64,000 nucleotides of DNA from an uncultured Lachnospiraceae bacterium (GTDB lineage: Bacteria; Bacillota; Clostridia; Lachnospirales; Lachnospiraceae): positions 1-64,000 of the forward strand of contig CAQGLR010000007.1 of the NCBI GenBank assembly GCA_948794795.1. Direction: 5' to 3'. Positions 25,056 through 34,217 of this stretch are shown here, piece by piece; within the stretch, counting starts at the first letter, position 1; each line of letters begins with the position of its first letter. Below the pieces are notes generated by a model that saw nothing but the letters and a program-made list of their open reading frames with translations, was not told where the DNA came from and searched no databases. A program made the position numbers and the translations under genes.

Positions 25056-25595
25056 ATGGATAACATTAATATTTTTCTAAGTAAAACAGAGAGTATGAGA
25101 AATGGATATTTGAAAATGCTGGATAGAGTGGATTTAGATTTCAAGGGAAAATGGTTAAAGCATTTCGGGTTTTTACCAAATTTTTTTGAAGAAATTTATA
25201 GTGTTTGTAATGGTACTAAACCAGAAATAAATGAACAAGTATTTTTTGATTTTATTCCTGGATTCCGTTTAATGCAAGTAGATGAGATAATTGAAAAATA
25301 TGAAAAAGAATTCATAAATAATATAGAATTCAAAATAATTATTCCTTTCTTAGCTGATTATGCCAGTAATTATTATGCCTATGCAATAAAAAGTGATATT
25401 GAATGTATAGTTCTGGTTGAAGATGATGAAATAGAAATTATACATTATGATATTAGTTCATTTTGGAAAACAATAATAGCTTTTTATGATGAAGATGTTT
25501 ATTATTTGGATGAAGATGGGTATTTGTCATATGATTTTGAAAAAGAATGTTATGTTGGAAGAAAATATAATAGTGAAATAGACTATTGGAAGTAA
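25056..25595 (+). CDS. SUKH (SMI1/KNR4-like) immunity protein
   Basis: 179 residues. WLKHFGFLPNFFEEIYSVCN then GTKPEINEQVFFDFIPGFRL and LADYASNYYAYAIKSD follow the SUKH fold order: an LP-helix with a following G/N, a strand, then a region expected to bind the toxin. AAGGAGAA precedes the ATG. The match is by motif and is weaker than for 6707. Confidence 0.68.
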   Translation: MDNINIFLSKTESMRNGYLKMLDRVDLDFKGKWLKHFGFLPNFFEEIYSVCNGTKPEINEQVFFDFIPGFRLMQVDEIIEKYEKEFINNIEFKIIIPFLADYASNYYAYAIKSDIECIVLVEDDEIEIIHYDISSFWKTIIAFYDEDVYYLDEDGYLSYDFEKECYVGRKYNSEIDYWK

Positions 25596-25798
25596 AATAT
25601 AAGTATTTAGTATATTTTAAAACAGCTGTTTTGGTATGGTGTTATATAAGCCAGTATCCTATTATTTAAGAGGGCAGTTAAACATAAGGTTTTATGATGT
25701 TAATATTTTTTGTACAAATAACTTTTTTATGTTAATACGTTTGAAAAAATGATATAATAAAATATGGAAGGGTATTTATTATATATGGAGGTCTTTTT

Positions 25799-26104
25799 AT
25801 GGATATGGACGAAATGATAAGGGAGATAAGCAAATATCCAAATGGTACATATTTAAAATTGGAGTGTGAAGACGGACAGTTAGTGTTAGAGGGAATAATA
25901 GATACAATTTATGAAACTGATAATAGATTAGATGAAGAAGACATTAGATATAGGGAGTTTTATGCTTGTGCAGTTAAAATAAAAAAAATTATTCAAAATT
26001 TAAAAGATAAAGATTGTAATATAAATGATTTAATTGAAATATCTGTAGAGAACCAGCCAGCTTTAATTACATTATATGATGGAAGTATTGTATGGAAAAA
26101 ATAA
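25799..26104 (+). CDS. Small putative immunity protein
   Basis: 101 residues: MDMDEMIREISKYPNGTYLK, LECEDGQLVLEGIIDTIYET, ENQPALITLYDGSIVWKK. The middle looks like a small beta barrel (SH3- or Sm-like), common in immunity proteins of this kind. Strong TGGAGGT site. Family not named. Confidence 0.6.
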   Translation: MDMDEMIREISKYPNGTYLKLECEDGQLVLEGIIDTIYETDNRLDEEDIRYREFYACAVKIKKIIQNLKDKDCNINDLIEISVENQPALITLYDGSIVWKK

Positions 26105-26106
26105 TT

Positions 26107-26205
26107 GGAATATGTTAATGGCAGGTTCTTTACTGATTTAAATATATTTAAAATAATTTTATATTATAAATTATAATGATAAAGTTAAAATAATAGAAAT
26201 TAATT
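26107..26205 (+). pseudogene. Hint start scar and toxin-tip remnant
   Basis: GGAATATGTTAATGGCAGGT then TCTTTACTGA matches GECVNGRCFTGD at the Hint entry, though the catalytic cysteine codon has become TTC. Downstream, AAATTATAATGATAAAGTTA echoes the IVNYSDKI toxin-tip segment also seen at 7537. No usable frame remains. Confidence 0.65.
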
Positions 26206-26271
26206 TTTATAAAAGGAAAATCCAGTTTTATACTATAGATATAAATATAATTATATTTAGAAGGAGTTTAT

Positions 26272-26688
26272 ATGTTTCTAAAACTAATAAATAATATAAA
26301 AAATAATAAAATATTTGATAAGGCCTATTTACGAAATATTGATATAAGCAGTTTTTTGGATATGAGGGATGAAAAAGAATTTGATGATGAATGGATAAGG
26401 GTTTTTGATTACTTTGAAGATATTTTAATAGAAGAAAGTTATTTACTTGAGATAGATAAAGTTAGAGAATGCATTTATTTAAAAGTTTATGAATATACAA
26501 ATGATGGTGATATGGCAGCATTTATTTCAGATGATTTTGAAATAATGTGTAAGGCGTATATTTTAGATTACAATGATAATTGGCTTAACCAGCTAATTAA
26601 TATTTATACTATTAAACAAGTGCCAGCAGGAAAATTGAATGTTGCGTGCGGAGATATTAAGACGGAATTTGAAAAAATGTTATTTTAA
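26272..26688 (+). CDS. Putative immunity protein, unrecognised
   Basis: 138 residues after AGAAGGAG: MFLKLINNIKNNKIFDKAYL, SFLDMRDEKEFDDEWIRVFD, ISDDFEIMCKAYILDYNDNW. Acidic alpha/beta protein. SDDF-EIM-KAY followed by W-L-L is a layout I have seen in immunity-locus proteins but cannot name. Role from context. Confidence 0.58.
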   Translation: MFLKLINNIKNNKIFDKAYLRNIDISSFLDMRDEKEFDDEWIRVFDYFEDILIEESYLLEIDKVRECIYLKVYEYTNDGDMAAFISDDFEIMCKAYILDYNDNWLNQLINIYTIKQVPAGKLNVACGDIKTEFEKMLF

Positions 26689-26881
26689 ATATGGATTACA
26701 CAGAAATTTAAAAGTATCTTATATTAATAAATCTTTGGAGTATAAAATGGTTTATATTAATGTATTTATATATTACATATTTGTTTTGTGTAATAAAAAT
26801 TTCACTAATTAATTTTTATAAATAGTTTATACAGCTGGTCTGAAATAAATATTAGAATTCAGGATGCAGAGGTGATAATAA

Positions 26882-27184
26882 GTGTTAAATATAATTGAAC
26901 GTGGTATCCAGATGGGAGTAAACAAAAAGGTTAAAAAAGGACAAAAGTATTTTTGGTATGAATATGCTGTACAGAAAAAAGAAAATATATATTATGTTTA
27001 CGAATATGAAATTGCAGAAGAAAATATGGATATGGAAGTATGTGAATATGAAAATGTATATAAATATTTATCCTTAGATGATGTTATAAATAATTTTCCA
27101 AACAAATATGGGATTTCTTTTAAAGAAATTCATCCACTTAAAGGACAGAGAATATTTAATGTTGATTTATATATAGATGATTAG
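26882..27184 (+). CDS. Small putative immunity protein
   Basis: 100 residues from a GTG behind GAGGTGATAATAA. KKGQKYFWYEYAVQKKENIY is followed by a beta meander and FKEIHPLKGQRIFNVDLYID. Family not recognised. Confidence 0.58.
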   Translation: MLNIIERGIQMGVNKKVKKGQKYFWYEYAVQKKENIYYVYEYEIAEENMDMEVCEYENVYKYLSLDDVINNFPNKYGISFKEIHPLKGQRIFNVDLYIDD

Positions 27185-27383
27185 AGAAATCTGTAACTAA
27201 ATAGTAATAAATTTAAAGTAATGGGGTTAATAGTAGTAATTATTTTGATATATTTTATAGTAAGATTAAGTTTTGTTATGAAGATTAAATCAGATTTGTT
27301 GTTAAAATGATTTGATGATATTTATTGGAAAAATATTGGTTATTATATAAACAATATTTTAAAATTAAAAGGTATGAAAAGTG

Positions 27384-27485
27384 TTACCACATAACCTGAT
27401 GAATGGAATTATTACTATAATTATGTTAAAAGATACAGATTGGCATATAGTTATTAAAATTGTTAAATCATATCAAAAGATATAA
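27384..27485 (+). pseudogene. Probable toxin-tip tail
   Basis: An open frame without a start: LPHNLMNGIITIIMLKDTDW then HIVIKIVKSYQKI-stop, placed 27 bases before an immunity candidate as other toxin tails are. The rest of the 27185-27512 stretch holds nothing recognisable. Confidence 0.45.
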
Positions 27486-27512
27486 TAAAAAAATAGAATA
27501 AACAGGAGCAGA

Positions 27513-28181
27513 ATGATTATGAATACTATATTTGAGTTTTTAGATTATAATACTCTTTATAACAGATGTGTGATGGCATCAGTAGCGCATGCAGTTATGG
27601 CCGGAGAATATGGCTTTTTATCTGCTGGACAATCATGGGATGCTTCTAATTATAATTTTCAGGATATGGAGGGTGTAAGAGGCGTAATATCTTTTGCAGA
27701 AGATAAGTATATATGTGTTATTCAAAATAATAATATATACGAGCCATATACAGACCAGCATGTATCAGAAATTTTAAATGGAGCAGATGCAAAGATTATT
27801 GATTTAGCCAATAAAGAAGCGTTGCAATATATGTTAATTGAACATAATGGAAAAACAGTTCCGTTTATATCCGCTGCATTCTGGGGGAGTGAAGGTATGA
27901 ATTATTCTGCCCAGTCAAAAGAACAAATACTTAGAATTTCTGAGAACATAATTATGCCATTTTTATATAGTGAAAATGATGCAAAAATGTATTGGAAAGA
28001 TTATTATGAAATGACAAAAGAACAGACCAGATTAACAGAAGAGATATTTAATAGAAGAATTAATACAGATGGGAAATTGGTTCTGGCAGTAGATGAAATA
28101 AATAAGTTAAAGGAATGGTTTGGCGATATTGGAGAATGTATAGAATCATTTCAAGAATTAGAAATTTATTTAGCTTCTTAA
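27513..28181 (+). CDS. Putative immunity protein, unrecognised (222 aa)
   Basis: One of the larger members of the array. MASVAHAVMAGEYGFLSAGQ, SWDASNYNFQDMEGVRGVIS, ISAAFWGSEGMNYSAQSKEQ and a helical C-terminus KLKEWFGDIGECIESFQELE. AGGAG lies four bases before ATG 27513 and ten before ATG 27519, so the second may be the true start. Composition is slightly less AT-rich than its neighbours. No family named. Confidence 0.62.
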   Translation: MIMNTIFEFLDYNTLYNRCVMASVAHAVMAGEYGFLSAGQSWDASNYNFQDMEGVRGVISFAEDKYICVIQNNNIYEPYTDQHVSEILNGADAKIIDLANKEALQYMLIEHNGKTVPFISAAFWGSEGMNYSAQSKEQILRISENIIMPFLYSENDAKMYWKDYYEMTKEQTRLTEEIFNRRINTDGKLVLAVDEINKLKEWFGDIGECIESFQELEIYLAS

Positions 28182-28358
28182 ATTATGTTTATACTATTTA
28201 GTTTTTTTAGTATTCTAAATTTTTATAATTCTTGATGTTTGAAACGGCAGAATAAAAAGGGGGGGGTTAAAATAATAATAAAAGAAGCATATGTGGAAAA
28301 ATGATTTATGAAAGTTTTGGCAAAGGAACAAATTAAATAGTTTTGGGAGGTATTCATA

Positions 28359-28679
28359 GTGGAATTAGAAAAGTGGTTAGAGAAACATAATATAAAAGAT
28401 ATGGTAATGAAAGATTTAGAATTTTATATGTGCGGATATAAGGAGGAGGAAGAAGAAGATTTTAACGAATTATTTAAAGATATGGATTTAGATAAAGTAG
28501 AATATGTATTTCATAGTGTTGCCTATGTTATTAATGAATGGCACCGTGAAGAGGATGATATATATAAGTATATTTCAGCAAAGGTAAGGCTGGAATATGA
28601 TGACATGACTTTTGCAGAATATTCAGCATTTTATGGGTTAGATGGTAAAATTGAAGATGATTATTTACTAAAGGTATAA
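28359..28679 (+). CDS. Putative immunity protein, family E copy 1
   Basis: 106 residues from a GTG behind GGGAGGT: MELEKWLEKHNIKDMVMKDL, an acidic helix, then VAYVINEWHREEDDIYKYIS and YSAFYGLDGKIEDDYL. The last part parallels the next two genes (HIHYSLDGEYDDDFF, IQYRLDGEIDNDLL), so all three are relatives in series. Confidence 0.6.
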   Translation: MELEKWLEKHNIKDMVMKDLEFYMCGYKEEEEEDFNELFKDMDLDKVEYVFHSVAYVINEWHREEDDIYKYISAKVRLEYDDMTFAEYSAFYGLDGKIEDDYLLKV

Positions 28680-28757
28680 TAAATGTTTTGTAGTAATACA
28701 CTGGATAATTATATTTGATTTTTTTGTAGTTGAAGATATTAAATAAGGGTAAAAGAA

Positions 28758-29132
28758 ATGATATTTAAAGAATTAACAAAAATAGTAGCTGATAATAATT
28801 TAATAGAGCGAAGTAAAGAAATGTTTTGGGAGGTACTTAAGGCTTATCAAGAAGAAGATCCAGAAGAATTTATTGAAAATTTTGATAATTATAACAAAAG
28901 CAATGTTAGCATTGAAATAAATAATGTATCATTTTTAATACATAACTGGCCTTCGGATGACTGGTGTTGTGTAACGGTTAGTATTAATATAATGTATAAT
29001 GGTAAAAATGTGGGATATCATGATATACATTACAGCCTTGATGGGGAGTATGATGATGACTTTTTTGTTACGTATGGTAAAACGGGAAAGGACAGTTTTA
29101 ACAGTTTTAGAAAAAAAGGAGTGTTAGTATAG
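28758..29132 (+). CDS. Putative immunity protein, family E copy 2
   Basis: 124 residues: MIFKELTKIVADNNLIERSK, NVSFLIHNWPSDDWCCVTVS, NVGYHDIHYSLDGEYDDDFF. Closely related to 29241 in the first 100 residues, with an extra 20-residue tail. Family not recognised; a triplicated immunity gene is the simplest reading. Confidence 0.62.
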   Translation: MIFKELTKIVADNNLIERSKEMFWEVLKAYQEEDPEEFIENFDNYNKSNVSIEINNVSFLIHNWPSDDWCCVTVSINIMYNGKNVGYHDIHYSLDGEYDDDFFVTYGKTGKDSFNSFRKKGVLV

Positions 29133-29240
29133 TGATTGCTTAACAACCTGGCTGGTTACTTGCCTGGATTTACATCTGCTATTATATTATAATTCTATTA
29201 ACTTGTAAATAGAAAATATTTAACTTTAAAAGGAGTAGAA

Positions 29241-29561
29241 ATGTTATTTGAATACCTGGCAAGGATAGTGGCTGATAATAACCTTATAGAAAAAAGTAAA
29301 AAATTGTTTTGGGAAGCAATAAAGACCTGCCAGCAGGATAATCCTAAAATATTTAGTAATAGTTTTTATAATTATGATAACAAAGATGTTGAACTTTATA
29401 TAGATAATGTAATATTCCGAAACCATAGCTGGCCTTTGGATGAGCATTGCTGTGTATTAGTTAATGTTAACATAGTATATAAAGATAAGGTTATTGGATA
29501 TTATGATATACAATACAGGCTTGATGGTGAGATAGATAATGATCTTTTGGTTATATATTAA
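29241..29561 (+). CDS. Putative immunity protein, family E copy 3
   Basis: 106 residues after AAAAGGAG: MLFEYLARIVADNNLIEKSK, NVIFRNHSWPLDEHCCVLVN, IGYYDIQYRLDGEIDNDLLV. Paralog of 28758 that stops 20 codons earlier. Confidence 0.62.
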   Translation: MLFEYLARIVADNNLIEKSKKLFWEAIKTCQQDNPKIFSNSFYNYDNKDVELYIDNVIFRNHSWPLDEHCCVLVNVNIVYKDKVIGYYDIQYRLDGEIDNDLLVIY

Positions 29562-29630
29562 AAGTTATAATTACATATCATAAATAGTGTAAGAATAGTT
29601 AAATATTAAGAGGAAAGAAAAAATAATGAA

Positions 29631-30176
29631 ATGGAAAAAGAATATATACTTATTAAAAGTAAGAAGTATAAATTAATATTGTTATTAGATGAAATGGATT
29701 TTGATTATTATACAGATGTGTGTGTTGAGTTGGTTTTTGATGGACAATCTATAATATTGTTTAAAGATAATTTACTGTCATTAAAAAGTATAACAGAGCA
29801 GTATGGCGGAAATATTGTTATATTAGATAATAATTTGGATGAAAGTAAATTAGGAATATTATTAAATAATTATTATATGAGTATTTATGAAAATGAGATT
29901 CAAGATAATTGGAGTTTAGATAACCAGGAATATTGGACAGGTGAAAAGTATTGTTGTTATGTAAGTTTGGAATATGCAACTTGGATATATTATTATGGTG
30001 GAAGTATTGTTATGAAAGTAACACCTGTTTTTAACGGATTTGAAAATGAAGGTTATGTTCAAGAATATTATAAGTTTATTCAAGAATATAAGGATATCTT
30101 CCGAGGGATTGTTTCGTTACAACAATTAATTTATGTAAAAAAAGTTATTTTAAAATTATATAATGAATTATTTTAA
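29631..30176 (+). CDS. Putative immunity protein, unrecognised (181 aa)
   Basis: MEKEYILIKSKKYKLILLLD, ITEQYGGNIVILDNNLDESK, YWTGEKYCCYVSLEYATWIY, IFRGIVSLQQLIYVKKVILK. Alpha/beta, no membrane segment. A weak GAGGAAAG site lies upstream. Role by context. Confidence 0.6.
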   Translation: MEKEYILIKSKKYKLILLLDEMDFDYYTDVCVELVFDGQSIILFKDNLLSLKSITEQYGGNIVILDNNLDESKLGILLNNYYMSIYENEIQDNWSLDNQEYWTGEKYCCYVSLEYATWIYYYGGSIVMKVTPVFNGFENEGYVQEYYKFIQEYKDIFRGIVSLQQLIYVKKVILKLYNELF

Positions 30177-30282
30177 TTATTATTAAAGCATGGAATAAAA
30201 GATGTTGAATAAACCGGATGAATATTTAAAAATTGATATGCTAGAAGATTTACGTATAATGTAAATATTAAAAAGGTGGAAA

Positions 30283-30642
30283 ATGGAAGGAAAATTTGAA
30301 AACTTATTTTTTGAAGATAAAGAAGAATATGCTGTAGTTATTGCCTTTTTTGACTGGATGATTAGAAGTGGTTTTAAGGATATATTAGATACTCTATCCA
30401 AAGATATTAGTTATGGAGATGAGGTTTTAGGCTGTAATTTGCCATCGCTTTTTGATAGTGAGGATGAAGATGGTTATTTTGAAGATGGAGTTGAATTTTA
30501 CTTGAATGATATTAATATAAAAATAGATTTTAAAATGTATATAAGATGTTTGGAATTAGCATGTAAAATTTATATAGAAGAAAATGGAACTGATGAAGAG
30601 GTTAGAAATAATTTGCTTATTATTAAAAAGAGGTATATGTAA
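30283..30642 (+). CDS. CdiI-type ribonuclease-toxin immunity protein (tentative)
   Basis: 119 residues: EYAVVIAFFDWMIRSGFKDI, FEDGVEFYLNDINIKIDFKM, YIRCLELACKIYIEENGTDE. The DGVEFxxNDxxxxIDFKxYxxxLxxACxxYI pattern resembles CdiI proteins that neutralise RNase toxins. AAAGGTGG precedes the ATG. Assignment by motif memory only. Confidence 0.6.
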   Translation: MEGKFENLFFEDKEEYAVVIAFFDWMIRSGFKDILDTLSKDISYGDEVLGCNLPSLFDSEDEDGYFEDGVEFYLNDINIKIDFKMYIRCLELACKIYIEENGTDEEVRNNLLIIKKRYM

Positions 30643-30704
30643 ACTTAAATAATTAGATGTTTTTAAAACTAGATATTATATTTAATAATAGGAGAAGTAT
30701 TATT

Positions 30705-31088
30705 ATGTATTTTAAAGATTATTCTGGACTATATGCAGAATTACAAGACCCCAATATAGAAATAGTCTTAAAGAATACAAATTCAAATAAAATTGAAGAA
30801 AAAATAATAATCTGGGAAGGGGATTTTGATAATATTTTATCAAAAATTCCATTAAATAAAGATGGAAAATATGTGGCTTTAGCTTACCATCAAAATATTG
30901 ATTTTCCATGGGAGAAACTAGAACCAGGTTATTGGATTATGGATTATTTAAAAGAATCATTAGAACAAATTAGATATGTTAAAGATGTAATAGAAGATAA
31001 TATACAAAAAGATATATGTAATGATATTTGCAGAATTATAAGTAAAGCTATTGATAAGCAGAAGTTAGTGTTGGTAAAACGGAATTAA
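30705..31088 (+). CDS. Putative immunity protein, unrecognised
   Basis: 127 residues from ATG 30705 behind ATAGGAGA, preferred over an earlier in-frame ATG with no site: MYFKDYSGLYAELQDPNIEI, KIIIWEGDFDNILSKIPLNK, and a helical half. Shares the IWxGxFDxIL core with 20692. Confidence 0.58.
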   Translation: MYFKDYSGLYAELQDPNIEIVLKNTNSNKIEEKIIIWEGDFDNILSKIPLNKDGKYVALAYHQNIDFPWEKLEPGYWIMDYLKESLEQIRYVKDVIEDNIQKDICNDICRIISKAIDKQKLVLVKRN

Positions 31089-31298
31089 GAGGCTGTCATC
31101 TAAATATAATATGTAAAAGTGATGGGATTTAGACCTGGATTATAATAATGCTATTTAAACAGGACATTTTTTATTAAAGGTAAAATAATTAATATAGAAA
31201 AGCATGATGTTCTTAAATAGGACAAATATCTAGTAAATTACAGATTACATCCTGTAAAAAATAGTTTGCCAATACGTTCTGGAAGAAGGAAAAGTAAT

Positions 31299-32054
31299 AT
31301 GAATGAGGGGATACAGATATATAAGTTTAATGATATTATGGTTTACCAGCAATACTTTTATAATATGACCAAATTAAATTTTATGTATGACAGGAGAAAT
31401 ATATTTAGTTTTAATAAAAATGGGATGCAATATAATAGATACTTTCCTTTTGATATGGTAAAAGAAAATTTGAAGTTTTATGGTTTATATTTATCAGCTT
31501 ATAGTAATGTTGACAGCTTTTTACATATGGACTTTGATTTTGATATTGGATTTAATAATATTGAATATAAAATTGAAGAAAAAATATTAGATATTATAAA
31601 AGATGAATTTGGTAAAATAGACATAATAATAAGAATATTTAATTCCAGGGAAAATAAAAACATTATAGATAAAATAAATAGAGAATACAATGTATTATTT
31701 TCATTAGATGGATTTTATAATATATATATTGCTGAACTTAAAGAAATAAAAAGTATTGATTTTATCCAGGAATATATATATGGTGTTTTGCTTAATGAAA
31801 AGAACTTTTCAGTGTTATTTGGACAGTGTTCATTTAATCCAGTTGATTTAAAGTGTATAAAACAATTGGCAGAAAAATATGAGTTAATATTATTTAAAGT
31901 ACCTATATATGCTAATTATAATATAGTAGTATATTCTAGTAACAAAAATTTTATTGATAAATTTAGTGATAATATATTAAATTTAAAAAATAGTATATTT
32001 AATATAGAAAATATTGATAATTTTGAAAACTTAAAGAATTTTTTATTGGTTTAG
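31299..32054 (+). CDS. Putative immunity protein, unrecognised (251 aa)
   Basis: MNEGIQIYKFNDIMVYQQYF, YNRYFPFDMVKENLKFYGLY, FGKIDIIIRIFNSRENKNII, FNPVDLKCIKQLAEKYELIL. The frame is open upstream into a toxin-tail-like piece (LPIRSGRRKSN), but the ATG at 31299 with GAAGGA is the likely start. Very AT-rich. The largest intact unrecognised member after the LRR protein. Confidence 0.6.
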   Translation: MNEGIQIYKFNDIMVYQQYFYNMTKLNFMYDRRNIFSFNKNGMQYNRYFPFDMVKENLKFYGLYLSAYSNVDSFLHMDFDFDIGFNNIEYKIEEKILDIIKDEFGKIDIIIRIFNSRENKNIIDKINREYNVLFSLDGFYNIYIAELKEIKSIDFIQEYIYGVLLNEKNFSVLFGQCSFNPVDLKCIKQLAEKYELILFKVPIYANYNIVVYSSNKNFIDKFSDNILNLKNSIFNIENIDNFENLKNFLLV

Positions 32055-32144
32055 TTATAATTTTCTAAAAGAGAAGGATAGAATAAAGAGTATTGATGGT
32101 GATGGACTAAACAGTTATAAAATAAAAAGGGCAGGTAAAATAAT

Positions 32145-32471
32145 TTGGATGAATTGTATAAGCAGGAAATACTGGAGTTGACAGAATTATTAAAAAATAA
32201 TCCAGAATGGGAAGATTTAAGAAATGTTTTAAGTGAAAAAGGAATTAATACAAAATGTGTTGCATTAGTTTCATTTATTGAGGATGAAGAAGAAAATGAA
32301 TATGGAATATTAGTATCTAAAGATATAAAAGTTATTCAATATTTGAGAACTACAAAATATGGGGATAATAATTTTAGTATAATAGATATAACAAATAATA
32401 AATATGAGATAAGTAAATATCCTCAAATCCATATAGCTATTAATATGATAAAAAATAATGAATTATTATAG
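32145..32471 (+). CDS. Small putative immunity protein
   Basis: 108 residues from TTG: MDELYKQEILELTELLKNNP, CVALVSFIEDEEENEYGILV, ITNNKYEISKYPQIHIAINM. The start is uncertain because the upstream AAAAGGGCAGG is about 12 bases away. Family not recognised. Confidence 0.55.
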   Translation: MDELYKQEILELTELLKNNPEWEDLRNVLSEKGINTKCVALVSFIEDEEENEYGILVSKDIKVIQYLRTTKYGDNNFSIIDITNNKYEISKYPQIHIAINMIKNNELL

Positions 32472-32614
32472 TAGATTAAATTCCAGATTGTAATTATGGT
32501 TTGTATAAAGTATTAGTTTGGAAATAAGCAAATTAATATTAATTTATATATAAGCTATAATATTATAATTGGTTATTTATAGATGGACAGGTTGGTTGTG
32601 CAAGGAGAAGTAAT

Positions 32615-33055
32615 ATGGATAGAAAGCAGTTCTTAATAGAAAGGATGAGGCTAAAAAATATTAAAGAGGAGATTAATAACCTGGAAGGGGTATCGGTAAT
32701 TAATATTTATGAGAGAGCTGATATTTATCCAAAATATAAAGATGCTTTGGATAGTATTTATAAAATAGAGTTTCCAGTTTTGACAACAAAAGAAATAGGA
32801 GATGAAAATTATAAATATGTAGAATATTTATATAAATATTTAAAACTACAAACGGATAGTTACAAATGGCTGGTTCCAGGGTTTAATTGTAGTTATTGGT
32901 GGCTAGAGTTAGAAGTTAGTAATTTATGTAATTTTATAGATTATTATTCTGGGAATTCTTCATTGGATTTTACAGCAATTGATACAAATAATAACTTATT
33001 ATTTGATATTGGGCTTGGAGAAGATGATTTTGAATATTGTACAATATGGTTATAA
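32615..33055 (+). CDS. Putative immunity protein, family B second copy
   Basis: 146 residues behind AAGGAGAAG: MDRKQFLIERMRLKNIKEEI, SYKWLVPGFNCSYWWLELEV, FTAIDTNNNLLFDIGLGEDD, FEYCTIWL. A clear full-length paralog of 11723-12202, with the same order of motifs, but 20 kb away and with no toxin cassette next to it. Confidence 0.68.
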   Translation: MDRKQFLIERMRLKNIKEEINNLEGVSVINIYERADIYPKYKDALDSIYKIEFPVLTTKEIGDENYKYVEYLYKYLKLQTDSYKWLVPGFNCSYWWLELEVSNLCNFIDYYSGNSSLDFTAIDTNNNLLFDIGLGEDDFEYCTIWL

Positions 33056-33276
33056 AGTATTGTCTATATTAAATGGGTTTATATAGGATATTTATTTGTA
33101 AAAAATAATTAGAAAGCAAGTTCTGTATTTGTATAGGATTATATATATATTAAACATAAAATTATGAGTATTATTAGATATAGAAGATAAAAAATTATAC
33201 TTAAGAGGTAAAAAAATATATAGATTTTTATTATACTTTATATACAGGTAATAAAGAGGAGGGGAAATGGTTAATT

Positions 33277-33624
33277 TTGTATAAGTTAAATACGGATTTA
33301 TCTAATGAGGATAAAAGAATCCTTACGGAATATACAAATAATGATTATGAAATATTACCATATATTGAAGGTGAAAGTTTTGTGCTTAATGATTATGGTG
33401 ATTATTTATATAATGAGTGTTTTGAAAAAACAGAAATAGAATTTTTTGCAAAACAGAGATATAAAAAAATAATACCTTATACAATAATAAAATTTTATAA
33501 TTTTTACTTGATGAATACAGAAAAGGAAAGAAATATATGGTACAGGGGACGAAAAGATATTAATGGAAATATAGAATATGATTGTTATGTAGAAAGTTTG
33601 GAAGAAGCATTTATGAGTCTTTAA
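33277..33624 (+). CDS. Putative immunity protein, start uncertain
   Basis: 115 residues from TTG: MYKLNTDLSNEDKRILTEYT, YEILPYIEGESFVLNDYGDY, NIWYRGRKDINGNIEYDCYV. A strong AGAGGAGGGG site is instead best placed for an ATG at 33267, which runs into TAA after five codons in another frame. The original start may have been shifted out of frame. Confidence 0.5.
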   Translation: MYKLNTDLSNEDKRILTEYTNNDYEILPYIEGESFVLNDYGDYLYNECFEKTEIEFFAKQRYKKIIPYTIIKFYNFYLMNTEKERNIWYRGRKDINGNIEYDCYVESLEEAFMSL

Positions 33625-33664
33625 GCAAAGTATATAAAATAAGTGAAATAAAAGGAGTTTTAAG

Positions 33665-34072
33665 ATGAATTGGAATTGTGAGGGGCATATAATAACAGAT
33701 GATATAATAAATTATGTAAAAAATATTTTAAAAGTGAATTTTCCAGATGATTTTTTATCTGCAATAAAAAAATATGATGGAGGTTATCCAAATCCCAATG
33801 TTATTACTATTAATGGAAGTTATGAAGTTGTAAATAACTTGGTTAGTTTTTGTAAAGATGACAAAAGTTTTATAGTTAATATTTTTAAGGAAACGGAATA
33901 TTTACAAGATTTAAAATTAATACCAATAGCAGAAGACCCTTTTGGCAATTTGTTTTGTTATGATTTTATGGATAATAAAAGTAAAATTGTATTTTGGGAA
34001 CACGAAAATTTTAACACGAAAAAATTTGTATGTAACAGTTTTAATGAACTTATACAGATGTTACATAATTAA
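33665..34072 (+). CDS. SUKH (SMI1/KNR4) immunity protein
   Basis: 135 residues. VNFPDDFLSAIKKYDGGYPN matches the SUKH opening (P-x-D-F-x-x-x-x-x-x-xNGG-like), followed by PIAEDPFGNLFCYDFMDNKS and a C-terminal helix SFNELIQML. AAAGGAG precedes the ATG. Shares its layout with 36045-36512. Confidence 0.8.
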   Translation: MNWNCEGHIITDDIINYVKNILKVNFPDDFLSAIKKYDGGYPNPNVITINGSYEVVNNLVSFCKDDKSFIVNIFKETEYLQDLKLIPIAEDPFGNLFCYDFMDNKSKIVFWEHENFNTKKFVCNSFNELIQMLHN

Positions 34073-34217
34073 CAATATATTAACTTGACATGTTTATGTT
34101 TTTTCCATTGGTTTATATATTTTTTAATTAAGATGGATTTTTATAAGATAGTATTGTAAAATCTCATAAAATAAAGAACAGGATATTAGTATATTAATAG
34201 AAATAAGGATGTATATA

